Assembly: GCF_001400735.1 (NCBI RefSeq) | Contig: NZ_LJPW01000172.1 | Location: 41,032 to 105,031 of the forward strand | Direction of reading: 5' to 3' | DNA length: 64,000 bases | Source: Pseudomonas caricapapayae | GTDB lineage: Bacteria > Pseudomonadota > Gammaproteobacteria > Pseudomonadales > Pseudomonadaceae | Part shown: piece by piece, positions 1 through 7,241 of the stretch | How positions within the stretch are numbered: position 1 is the stretch's first letter | Layout: every line of letters starts with the position of its first letter | Notes under the pieces: model-generated | Told to the model about the DNA's origin: nothing | The model's database searches: none | Seen by the model: the letters and a program-made list of their open reading frames with translations, nothing else | Position numbers and translations under genes: made by a program

Positions 1-190
1 CCGGCACCTCGCCTGCAAAACGCGCGGCCGCATCGGCGGCCGTGCGAAATACGTAGCTGGAAGTAAAGAACATGGGATCGCCATGCTCACCTTCCGGGGT
101 GCGGTGTTGCCCGGCACGTACGGCAAGGGTATCGAAACCCACGCCCTCAAGGTCGCTGTCCAGCCGACCTGCATCCCATTCCTGAGTCAT
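1..190 (-). CDS. metZ: O-succinylhomoserine sulfhydrylase, N-terminal part
   Basis: Only the first 63 codons lie in the window; the gene runs off the left edge. MetZ is a PLP enzyme of the Cys/Met metabolism family that makes homocysteine from O-succinylhomoserine and sulfide. The visible start MTQEWDAGRLDSDLEGVGFD, then DTLAVRAGQHRTPEGEHGDP and FFTSSYVFRTAADAAARFAG, is typical of the pseudomonad enzyme. The PLP lysine is outside the window. The gene lies 20 nt downstream of purF on the same strand, the order also found in other Pseudomonas. Confidence 0.85.
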   Translation of the reverse strand, partial: MTQEWDAGRLDSDLEGVGFDTLAVRAGQHRTPEGEHGDPMFFTSSYVFRTAADAAARFAGEVP

Positions 191-210
191 GCCGCCCACT
201 CCTTGTCCAA

Positions 211-1719
211 TTAGTTGTTGTACAGATCGATGATCGCGCTCACGGCCTGAGTCTTGATCTTGGAGGCGTCGTTACGCGCGCTCTCGATCCTGTTCAGATA
301 ATGCTCGTCGATGTCGCCGGTCACGTACTTGCCGTCGAAAACCGAACAATCGAAGTTGTCGATCTTGATTTTCTTGCTGCCACTGACCGCCTCGATCAGG
401 TCATTCAGATCCTGATAGACCAGCCAGTCGGCACCGATGAGGTCGGCAACGTCCTGAGTGGTACGGTTGTGAGCGATCAGCTCGTGAGCGCTCGGCATGT
501 CGATGCCGTAGACGTTGGGGTAGCGCACGGCCGGGGCCGCTGAACAGAAATAGACATTCTTGGCACCGGCTTCGCGGGCCATCTGGATAATCTGCTTGCA
601 GGTCGTACCACGCACGATGGAGTCATCCACCAGCATCACGTTCTTGCCGCGGAATTCCAGTTCGATCGCGTTCAGCTTCTGGCGCACGGACTTCTTGCGC
701 GCTGCCTGACCCGGCATGATGAAGGTCCGGCCGATGTAACGGTTCTTGACGAAACCTTCGCGGAACTTGACGCCCAGATGATTGGCCAGTTCAAGCGCAG
801 CGGTACGACTGGTATCCGGAATCGGGATGACCACGTCGATGTCGTGATCAGGACGTTCGCGCAGGATCTTGTCGGCCAGCTTCTCGCCCATGCGCAAACG
901 CGCCTTGTAGACCGAGATACCGTCGATGATGGAGTCCGGACGTGCCAGGTAGACGTGTTCGAAAATGCACGGCGCATACCTGGGGTTGGCCGCACACTGA
1001 CGGGTGTGCAGCTTGCCGTCTTCGGTGATGTAGACCGCTTCGCCCGGTGCCAGGTCGCGAATCAGGGTAAACCCCAGCACGTCCAGCGACACGCTTTCCG
1101 ATGCGATCATGTACTCGACACCTTCGTCGGTATGACGCTGGCCGAACACGATGGGACGAATGGCGTCCGGGTCGCGGAAACCGACGATGCCATAACCGGT
1201 GATCATGGCCACGACCGCGTAACCACCACGGCAGCGATTGTGCACGTCGGTTACTGCCGCGAAGATGTCCTCTTCGGTCGGCTGCAACTTGCCACGCACC
1301 GCGAGCTCATGGGCGAACACGTTGAGCAGCACTTCCGAATCGGAATTGGTGTTCACATGGCGCAGGTCGGATTCGTAGATCTCCTTGGCCAGTTGCTCTA
1401 CGTTGGTCAGGTTGCCGTTGTGCGCCAACGTGATGCCGTAAGGCGAGTTGACGTAGAACGGCTGAGCTTCGGCCGAAGTCGAGCTGCCCGCAGTGGGATA
1501 GCGCACGTGACCGATGCCCATGTGCCCGACCAGCCGCTGCATATGGCGTTGATGGAACACATCGCGCACCAATCCATTGTCCTTGCGCAGGAATAACCGG
1601 CCATCATGGCTGGTCACGATACCGGCAGCGTCCTGGCCGCGGTGCTGGAGGACGGTAAGCGCGTCATACAGCGCCTGATTGACGTTCGACTTGCCGACGA
1701 TACCGACGATGCCACACAT
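211..1719 (-). CDS. purF: amidophosphoribosyltransferase
   Basis: PurF catalyses the first committed step of purine synthesis, making phosphoribosylamine from PRPP and glutamine. The 502-residue protein starts MCGIVGIVGKSN, so that removal of Met exposes the catalytic N-terminal Cys. For this reason the ATG at 1719 is preferred over a start three codons upstream. The N-terminal half is the Ntn glutaminase domain (LQHRGQDAAGI, HNGNLTN). The C-terminal half is a type I phosphoribosyltransferase domain with the PRPP loop VMLVDDSIVRGTTCKQI. Length is normal for the family. It follows cvpA by 12 nt and probably shares its transcript. Confidence 0.96.
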   Translation of the reverse strand: MCGIVGIVGKSNVNQALYDALTVLQHRGQDAAGIVTSHDGRLFLRKDNGLVRDVFHQRHMQRLVGHMGIGHVRYPTAGSSTSAEAQPFYVNSPYGITLAHNGNLTNVEQLAKEIYESDLRHVNTNSDSEVLLNVFAHELAVRGKLQPTEEDIFAAVTDVHNRCRGGYAVVAMITGYGIVGFRDPDAIRPIVFGQRHTDEGVEYMIASESVSLDVLGFTLIRDLAPGEAVYITEDGKLHTRQCAANPRYAPCIFEHVYLARPDSIIDGISVYKARLRMGEKLADKILRERPDHDIDVVIPIPDTSRTAALELANHLGVKFREGFVKNRYIGRTFIMPGQAARKKSVRQKLNAIELEFRGKNVMLVDDSIVRGTTCKQIIQMAREAGAKNVYFCSAAPAVRYPNVYGIDMPSAHELIAHNRTTQDVADLIGADWLVYQDLNDLIEAVSGSKKIKIDNFDCSVFDGKYVTGDIDEHYLNRIESARNDASKIKTQAVSAIIDLYNN

Positions 1720-1731
1720 GCGACACAACCC

Positions 1732-2319
1732 CTACTTAGTGGAACTGGATTTACCGAGCACATCCTGCGGCATTGTAGACGGCAGGATCTGTTCCTTGAA
1801 CGGCATATCAGCGGGTACGCTGATGCCGCTGGCGAGCCACTTGCTGGACATCCCGAGAATCAGGTTTTTCGACCAGTCAGCGACCATGAGAAATTGCGGC
1901 ACCAGCCTGGACTGCTGCCACCATTGATCCTGTTGCACCGGACCCAGGCTCAACAGCCCTACCGCCACAACGACAAGCAGGCCTCCGCGCGCTGCGCCGA
2001 AGACCATGCCGAGAAAACGATCGGTCCCGGAAAGCCCGGTGACGCGAATCAGCTCGCCTATCAGAAAATTGACCATGGCGCCTACCAGCAAGGTGGCGAC
2101 AAAAAGAATGGTGCAGCTCGCAATCACGCGGGCCGAGGGTGTTTCTATGTAATTGACCAGATACTGCGACAGCCCTGCGCCAAACATCCAGGCCACAACA
2201 CCTGCAATGATCCACGTCGTCAACGACAATGCTTCTTTTACGAAGCCGCGTTTCAGACTGATCAGGGCGGAGATGGCGACAATTCCCAGAATTGCCCAGT
2301 CAACCGGAGTAAATGGCAC
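1732..2319 (-). CDS. cvpA: CvpA family inner-membrane protein
   Basis: This 195-residue protein is the CvpA (colicin V production) family member usually found next to purF. It begins MPFTPVDWAILGIVAISALI and has about four hydrophobic segments, followed by a hydrophilic C-terminal tail of roughly 40 residues. The family is linked to envelope maintenance and stress tolerance, but its biochemical role is not settled. Coupling to purF, 12 nt downstream, is the classical arrangement. The next gene upstream, for the SPOR protein, is 118 nt away. Confidence 0.9.
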   Translation of the reverse strand: MPFTPVDWAILGIVAISALISLKRGFVKEALSLTTWIIAGVVAWMFGAGLSQYLVNYIETPSARVIASCTILFVATLLVGAMVNFLIGELIRVTGLSGTDRFLGMVFGAARGGLLVVVAVGLLSLGPVQQDQWWQQSRLVPQFLMVADWSKNLILGMSSKWLASGISVPADMPFKEQILPSTMPQDVLGKSSSTK

Positions 2320-2370
2320 GTTGCAGCCTGCAGACGGATAAGGCGGCGCATTTTAGCAGAGCGCCCGCCT

Positions 2371-2393
2371 GCCGGTAAGCAGGGATTACCGGC
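2371..2393. repeat. GCCGGTAA/TTACCGGC hairpin between the SPOR gene and cvpA
   Basis: Eight-base perfect arms (2371-2378 and 2386-2393) surround a 7-nt loop just downstream of the SPOR-domain gene. No run of U follows on the minus strand, so it is not a standard intrinsic terminator. It could be a partial terminator or a stabiliser of the 3' end. Confidence 0.4.
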
Positions 2394-2437
2394 GCGAGGC
2401 ATTTTCCTTTGACGCAAAGGCACAAGGTGCCGAACGG

Positions 2438-3121
2438 TCAGCCCCGTTCAGGCTGAAAGCGCACCACAATGCCCTTGAGCTTTTGCTGCTTGTCGAGCTG
2501 ATCGCGCAGCCGGTCAGCCTCGGCGCGCTCGATGAGCGGGCCGACAAATACCCGATTAACGCCATCGGCAGTGCGAATGTAGGCGTTGTAGCCCTGCGTT
2601 CGCAGGGTCTTTTGCAGATTGTCGGCATTGGCACGGTTGGACATGCTTGCCAACTGCACCGACCAACTGATCGACAGACCATTGGCGTCGACGCCAGCAG
2701 GAGCCGCAGGTTTCGCAGGGGCCGCAGCTGTCGCTGGTGTAGGTGCAGGTGCAGGTGCAGGTGCAGGTGCAGGTGCAGGTGCAGGTTTGGCAGCAGGCTT
2801 CGAGGCCGGGGCGCTAGCAGCCGGAGGCGCAGCGGGTACGCTCGGGGCGGACGCGATCGGCGTGGATGGCGGCTGGCTGCTGCTCATGTCATCGTCGTTC
2901 GGCACCGGCTCCTGGGGCAGGGCCTGAGGCTCCGGAACAGGCACTGGATCGACCCGGACCTGGGAGGCAGAGGGTGCCTGGGGTGCGGACGGTGCCTCGA
3001 CCTGCACCTGGCGCGTTTCATCTTCACGCGTGAAGAGCATGGGAAGAAAGATCACCGCCACGGCGATCAGCACAAGCGCTCCAACCATCCGCTGCTTGAA
3101 TACGTTATCCAGCAAAGCCAT
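2438..3121 (-). CDS. SPOR-domain (DedD-like) membrane protein
   Basis: The protein has 227 residues when started at the ATG at 3121, which gives MALLDNVFKQRMVGALVLIA; an open frame upstream is mostly folC sequence in another frame. A short cytoplasmic start is followed by one membrane segment (about residues 12-30), a periplasmic Ala/Pro-rich linker, and a C-terminal SPOR domain from about residue 150 (WSVQLASMSNRANADNLQKT, then RVFVGPLIERAEADRL). SPOR domains bind septal peptidoglycan lacking stem peptides, so a division-site role like that of DedD is likely. The start overlaps the 3' end of folC by 17 nt, which suggests translational coupling. The linker carries a hexanucleotide repeat. Confidence 0.85.
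   Translation of the reverse strand: MALLDNVFKQRMVGALVLIAVAVIFLPMLFTREDETRQVQVEAPSAPQAPSASQVRVDPVPVPEPQALPQEPVPNDDDMSSSQPPSTPIASAPSVPAAPPAASAPASKPAAKPAPAPAPAPAPAPAPTPATAAAPAKPAAPAGVDANGLSISWSVQLASMSNRANADNLQKTLRTQGYNAYIRTADGVNRVFVGPLIERAEADRLRDQLDKQQKLKGIVVRFQPERG
2741..2786. repeat. AGGTGC hexanucleotide tandem repeat inside the SPOR gene
   Basis: About 7.7 perfect copies of AGGTGC occupy 46 nt. On the coding (minus) strand they encode alternating Ala-Pro in the periplasmic linker of the SPOR-domain protein. A change in copy number would keep the frame and only alter the linker length. Confidence 0.9.
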
Positions 3122-4409
3122 TTGCAGCGTCCTCATCGGTGTACCGGGCCAACCACTCCAAGGCCTCGGCAACACAGTAAAATGATCCGAACAGCAGTAT
3201 CTCGTCATCGGGCGTGGCATGCGCGCACTGAGCCTCCAGCGCCAACGCAACACTCTGATAGGACGTCACGCGAGCGCCAAGGTTCTGCAAGGCCGAATGC
3301 AACTCTTCTGCCGGACGACTGCGCGAGGTAGGCAGCGGTGCTACAGCCCACTCATCGATAAACGGCACCAGATGTGCGACAACACCTTCAAGGTCCTTGT
3401 CACTCAGCAGACCAAACACCGCGCGACGTTTGCCGACAACCGGCTGACGCGCCAGACACTGCCCCAGAAATTGAGCAGCATGGGGGTTGTGCCCGACGTC
3501 CAGAAGCACCCCGAGCTGCTTGCCATGCCAGCTGACGGTTCTGCGATCGAGTCGACCGGCAAGCCGGGTCCGGACCAGAACCTGCGCTATGGCATCCAGT
3601 TGCAGTGGATACCCCAGCAAGGCAAACGCCTGAAGCGCCAACGCTGCATTCTGCATGGGCAGGTCCAGCAGCGGCAGACCGCGCAGTTCGACTTGCTCGC
3701 CATGAGCAACACCACGCCAGTCCCAGCTGTCATTGCCTATGGCAAGGTCGAAATCCTGACCACGTATGAGTAACGGGGAGCCCAACTCGCGAGCCTTGGC
3801 CAGCAGCGGCTCCGGCGGTGCCGGATCGCCGCACAGCGCAGGACAGCCCGGGCGGAAGATCCCTGCCTTCTCGAAGGCCACCGACTCACGGGTATCACCC
3901 AGATACTCGGCATGATCGACACCGATACTGGTTACCAGCGCGACATCTGCATCGACAATATTTACCGCATCCAGACGCCCGCCCAGACCGACCTCCAGGA
4001 CGACTGCATCCAGCCCGGCCTGCTCGAACAGCCAGAATGCCGCCAGCGTGCCCATTTCGAAGTAAGTCAGGGTGACATCGCCACGTGCCGCTTCGACCGC
4101 AGCGAACGCATCGCATAATTCGAGATCGGTTGCTTCGACGCCCTGCACTTTCACTCGCTCGTTATAGCGAATCAAATGCGGTGAGCTGTAGACACCGACC
4201 TTCAGGCCCTGAGCCTGCAACAAGGCTGCGACAAAGGCACAGGTCGATCCTTTGCCGTTGGTGCCTGTCACGGTGATCACCCGGCGTGCCGGGCGTGTCA
4301 GCCCCAGTTGCAGCGCCACCTGCCGGGAACGATCCAGCCCCATGTCGATGGCTGACGGATGCAATTGTTCCAGGTAAGAGAGCCAGTCGCCCAGGGATGT
4401 AAAGGTCAT
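3105..4409 (-). CDS. folC: folylpolyglutamate synthase / dihydrofolate synthase
   Basis: FolC joins dihydropteroate to glutamate and extends the polyglutamate tail of folates, using ATP. The 434-residue protein has the Mur-ligase-type P-loop TVTGTNGKGSTCAFVAALLQ at about residues 46-65, the following SSPHLIRYNERVKV segment typical of FolC, and the C-terminal ligase domain (LDVGHNPHAAQFLGQCLARQ). Length is normal. The start overlaps the accD stop by 4 nt (ATGA) and the end overlaps the SPOR gene by 17 nt, so accD-folC-SPOR form a tight operon. Confidence 0.95.
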   Translation of the reverse strand: MTFTSLGDWLSYLEQLHPSAIDMGLDRSRQVALQLGLTRPARRVITVTGTNGKGSTCAFVAALLQAQGLKVGVYSSPHLIRYNERVKVQGVEATDLELCDAFAAVEAARGDVTLTYFEMGTLAAFWLFEQAGLDAVVLEVGLGGRLDAVNIVDADVALVTSIGVDHAEYLGDTRESVAFEKAGIFRPGCPALCGDPAPPEPLLAKARELGSPLLIRGQDFDLAIGNDSWDWRGVAHGEQVELRGLPLLDLPMQNAALALQAFALLGYPLQLDAIAQVLVRTRLAGRLDRRTVSWHGKQLGVLLDVGHNPHAAQFLGQCLARQPVVGKRRAVFGLLSDKDLEGVVAHLVPFIDEWAVAPLPTSRSRPAEELHSALQNLGARVTSYQSVALALEAQCAHATPDDEILLFGSFYCVAEALEWLARYTDEDAANGFAG

Positions 4410-5326
4410 AGGCTGGTCGGTGCCGGTGGGACGACGATAGGCTCGATGACGGGTGCTACAAAGCGAGGCGTAGGCAGGTTCATCATTTGAGCCAGCAGGT
4501 TGCCCAGACGCGGACGAAGCTCGCTACGCGAGACGATCATGTCGATAGCGCCGTGATCCAGCAGGAACTCGCTGCGCTGGAAGCCCTCAGGCAGTTTCTC
4601 GCGAACGGTTTGCTCGATGACGCGAGGGCCGGCGAAACCGATCAGCGCCTTGGGCTCGGCAACGATAACGTCACCCAGCATGGCCAGACTGGCGGAAACG
4701 CCGCCATAGACGGGGTCGGTCAACACCGAGATAAAGGGCAGCCCTTCTTCGCGAAGACGCGCCAGAACCGCCGAGGTCTTGGCCATCTGCATCAGCGAGA
4801 TCAGCGCTTCCTGCATGCGCGCACCGCCCGAAGCAGCGAAGCAGATGAACGGGCAACGGTTTTCCAGGGCGTAATCGGCTGCACGCACGAAGCGCTCGCC
4901 GACAATGGCGCCCATCGAACCGCCCATGAACGAGAACTCGAACGCCGAGGCGACCACCGGCATGCCCAGCAACGTGCCGCTCATGGAAATCAGCGCGTCC
5001 TTTTCGCCCGTCTGCTTCTGCGCAGCGGTGAGACGGTCCTTGTATTTCTTGCCGTCGCGGAATTTCAGACGGTCGACCGGCTCAAGATCGGCACCCAGCT
5101 CTTCACGCCCTTCGACGTCCAGAAAAATGTTCAGGCGCGCGCGTGCGCCGATGCGCATGTGGTGATTGCACTTGGGGCAGACGTCCAGGGTCTTCTCCAG
5201 CTCCGGCCGATACAGCACCGCCTCACAGGACGGGCATTTGTGCCAGAGGCCTTCGGGAACCGAGCTCTTCTTGACCTCGGAACGCATGATCGATGGGATC
5301 AGTTTGTCTACCAACCAGTTGCTCAT
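4406..5326 (-). CDS. accD: acetyl-CoA carboxylase carboxyltransferase subunit beta
   Basis: AccD is the beta subunit of the carboxyltransferase that moves CO2 from biotin to acetyl-CoA, the first step of fatty acid synthesis. The 306-residue protein has the N-terminal zinc ribbon with Cys31, Cys34, Cys50 and Cys53 (CPSC and CPKC), then the crotonase-fold domain, including FAASGGARMQEALISLMQMA and DPVYGGVSASLAMLGD. A GGAG ribosome binding site lies 8 nt before the ATG. It heads the accD-folC-SPOR operon; 249 nt separate it from trpF upstream. Confidence 0.96.
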   Translation of the reverse strand: MSNWLVDKLIPSIMRSEVKKSSVPEGLWHKCPSCEAVLYRPELEKTLDVCPKCNHHMRIGARARLNIFLDVEGREELGADLEPVDRLKFRDGKKYKDRLTAAQKQTGEKDALISMSGTLLGMPVVASAFEFSFMGGSMGAIVGERFVRAADYALENRCPFICFAASGGARMQEALISLMQMAKTSAVLARLREEGLPFISVLTDPVYGGVSASLAMLGDVIVAEPKALIGFAGPRVIEQTVREKLPEGFQRSEFLLDHGAIDMIVSRSELRPRLGNLLAQMMNLPTPRFVAPVIEPIVVPPAPTSL

Positions 5327-5575
5327 GCTTTATATCTCCAGTACCGGTGTGGCTCGAACGACTGGCAGTCAACACGCCAATCGCATGCCCTCAGATAAAT
5401 TCGTGTATGGACGATGATGAAGGATAGCGATCGACCACGGCCGGACCTGCACATCCTCATCCCGATTTTTCACAACGACGGCGTTGCGCATCGGCACCAC
5501 CGCTTACTTGATTCGACCCGCATGCCTCATGGCAGGGACAGGCTTATGGACGGCGGCCGACAGGCAACCGTCACA

Positions 5576-6196
5576 TCAGGTGCCGTGCACCGAACTCATG
5601 AACGCAAGGATCTTTTCCCGATCCTTGATACCCTTGCTCTTTTCGACACCACCGCTGACATCTACAGCGTAGGGCCGTACTTGAGCAATGGCCTGTGCCA
5701 CGTTGGCCGACGTCAGACCGCCTGCCAGAATCACCGGTTTGTCCAGATCGCCAGGAATCAGCGCCCAATCGAAGGTTTCGCCGGTACCACCGGGGACCCC
5801 CTCTACATAGGTGTCGAGCAGCACGCCTCGCGCATTGCGATAGCTGCGACAAGCCTGGGCGATATCATCACCCGCCTTGACCCGCAGGGCCTTGATATAA
5901 GGGCGATGGTAGCCATCGCATTCATCCGGCGTTTCATCGCCATGAAACTGCAGCATGTCCAGTGCAACCGCATCCAGCGTCTCGTTGAGCTCGCAGCGAC
6001 TGGCGTTGACGAACAGTCCGACAGTGGTGATGAAAGGCGGCAGCGCGGCAATAATGGCACGAGCCTGCAACACCGTCACCGCACGCGGACTTTTGGGATA
6101 AAACACCAGGCCAATTGCATCGGCTCCTGCCTCGGCAGCAGCCAGAGCATCTTCTATGCGGGTAATCCCGCAGATCTTGCTGCGAACGGCTGACAT
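5576..6196 (-). CDS. trpF: phosphoribosylanthranilate isomerase
   Basis: TrpF carries out the third step of tryptophan synthesis from chorismate, an Amadori rearrangement of phosphoribosylanthranilate. The 206-residue single-domain TIM barrel has the general-base Cys in KICGITR near residue 9, the GLVFYPKSPR segment, and the phosphate-binding end YAVDVSGGVEKSKGIKD with the catalytic Asp. It stands apart from the other trp genes, between truA and accD, as in other Pseudomonas. A GAGG ribosome binding site precedes the ATG. Confidence 0.95.
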   Translation of the reverse strand: MSAVRSKICGITRIEDALAAAEAGADAIGLVFYPKSPRAVTVLQARAIIAALPPFITTVGLFVNASRCELNETLDAVALDMLQFHGDETPDECDGYHRPYIKALRVKAGDDIAQACRSYRNARGVLLDTYVEGVPGGTGETFDWALIPGDLDKPVILAGGLTSANVAQAIAQVRPYAVDVSGGVEKSKGIKDREKILAFMSSVHGT

Positions 6197-6257
6197 GTCG
6201 TGAGTAACCTCAGACCTTTCGGAAAGTCCCGGATGTTAGCAAATGCTGCTCGGGACG

Positions 6258-7112
6258 TCAGCCGTCCAGTTCCGCAAAGCCAGTAAGAAAGTGCGGACCG
6301 ATGAAGCGCTCGGGCAGCGGAAACTCATCACGGTATTCGACCTGCACAAGATACAGCCCGTAAGGATGAGCCGTCACACCGCCGGTGCGTCGAACCCGGC
6401 TTTCCAGCACATCACGGGCCCACTCGACCGGGCGCTCTCCGGTACCGATGGTCATCAAGACGCCAGCGATGTTGCGCACCATATGGTGAAGGAAGGCATT
6501 GGCGCGCACATCGATTACGATCATCTTGCCATGACGGGTCACGCGCAGATGGTGGAGCTGCTTGACGGGCGACTTGGCCTGGCACTGGCCAGCGCGAAAA
6601 GCACTGAAATCGTGGGTACCGACCAGGTACTCGGCTGCCTGTGCCATGCGCTCGACATCCAGCGGGCGGTGGTTCCAGGTAATCTCCTGATTCAGGTGCG
6701 CCGGGCGAATCTGGTCGTTGTAGATCACGTAGCGATAACGACGAGCGATGGCCTTGAAACGCGCATGAAACGTGGCAGGCATGACCCGGGCCCAAGTTAC
6801 ACTGACGTCATGGGGCAGATTGATATTTGCGCCCATGACCCACGCCTTCATGGAGCGCTCGGCCTGGGTATCGAAATGCACCACTTGCCCGCAGGCATGC
6901 ACGCCAGCGTCCGTACGCCCAGCGCACATCAATGAAACCGGTGACGCAGCTACCTTCGACAGAGCGTCTTCCAAGGTTTCCTGCACGGTCAGCACACCGG
7001 ACGCCTGGCGTTGCCAGCCGCAATAGCGCGAGCCCTTGTATTCAACGCCCAGCGCGATTCGGGAAAAGCCCTCGGCCGCCATCTCGGCGGCCGGGTTATC
7101 TATGTTCGCCAA
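6258..7112 (-). CDS. truA: tRNA pseudouridine(38-40) synthase
   Basis: TruA converts uridines 38-40 of the tRNA anticodon arm to pseudouridine. The catalytic Asp68 lies in MCAGRTDAGVHACGQVVHFD, and GVEYKGSRYCGWQRQ is the typical N-terminal strand. Length is 284 residues from a TTG at 7112, or 274 from an in-frame ATG at 7082. Neither start has a good ribosome binding site, so the start is uncertain. Length otherwise fits the family. The gene lies between fimV (129 nt upstream) and trpF. Confidence 0.93.
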   Translation of the reverse strand: MANIDNPAAEMAAEGFSRIALGVEYKGSRYCGWQRQASGVLTVQETLEDALSKVAASPVSLMCAGRTDAGVHACGQVVHFDTQAERSMKAWVMGANINLPHDVSVTWARVMPATFHARFKAIARRYRYVIYNDQIRPAHLNQEITWNHRPLDVERMAQAAEYLVGTHDFSAFRAGQCQAKSPVKQLHHLRVTRHGKMIVIDVRANAFLHHMVRNIAGVLMTIGTGERPVEWARDVLESRVRRTGGVTAHPYGLYLVQVEYRDEFPLPERFIGPHFLTGFAELDG

Positions 7113-7196
7113 AGTGGTACAGCCTGTCGGTTCGCGAAAAGTCGGTCATTATACGGTCGCAAAAAAAACACGCTACTCAAGCCGGGCAACTGAAAC

Positions 7197-7224
7197 GCAA
7201 ACGGCCGCGTATGCGGCCGTTTGC
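7197..7224 (-). terminator. probable terminator hairpin after fimV
   Basis: Two perfect 12-base arms (GCAAACGGCCGC and its complement) enclose the 4-nt loop GTAT, 18 nt downstream of the fimV stop. On the minus strand only a short GTTTC follows, so this is a strong hairpin with a weak U-tract. Confidence 0.6.
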
Positions 7225-7241
7225 AGGTTGCCCATGTGGAG

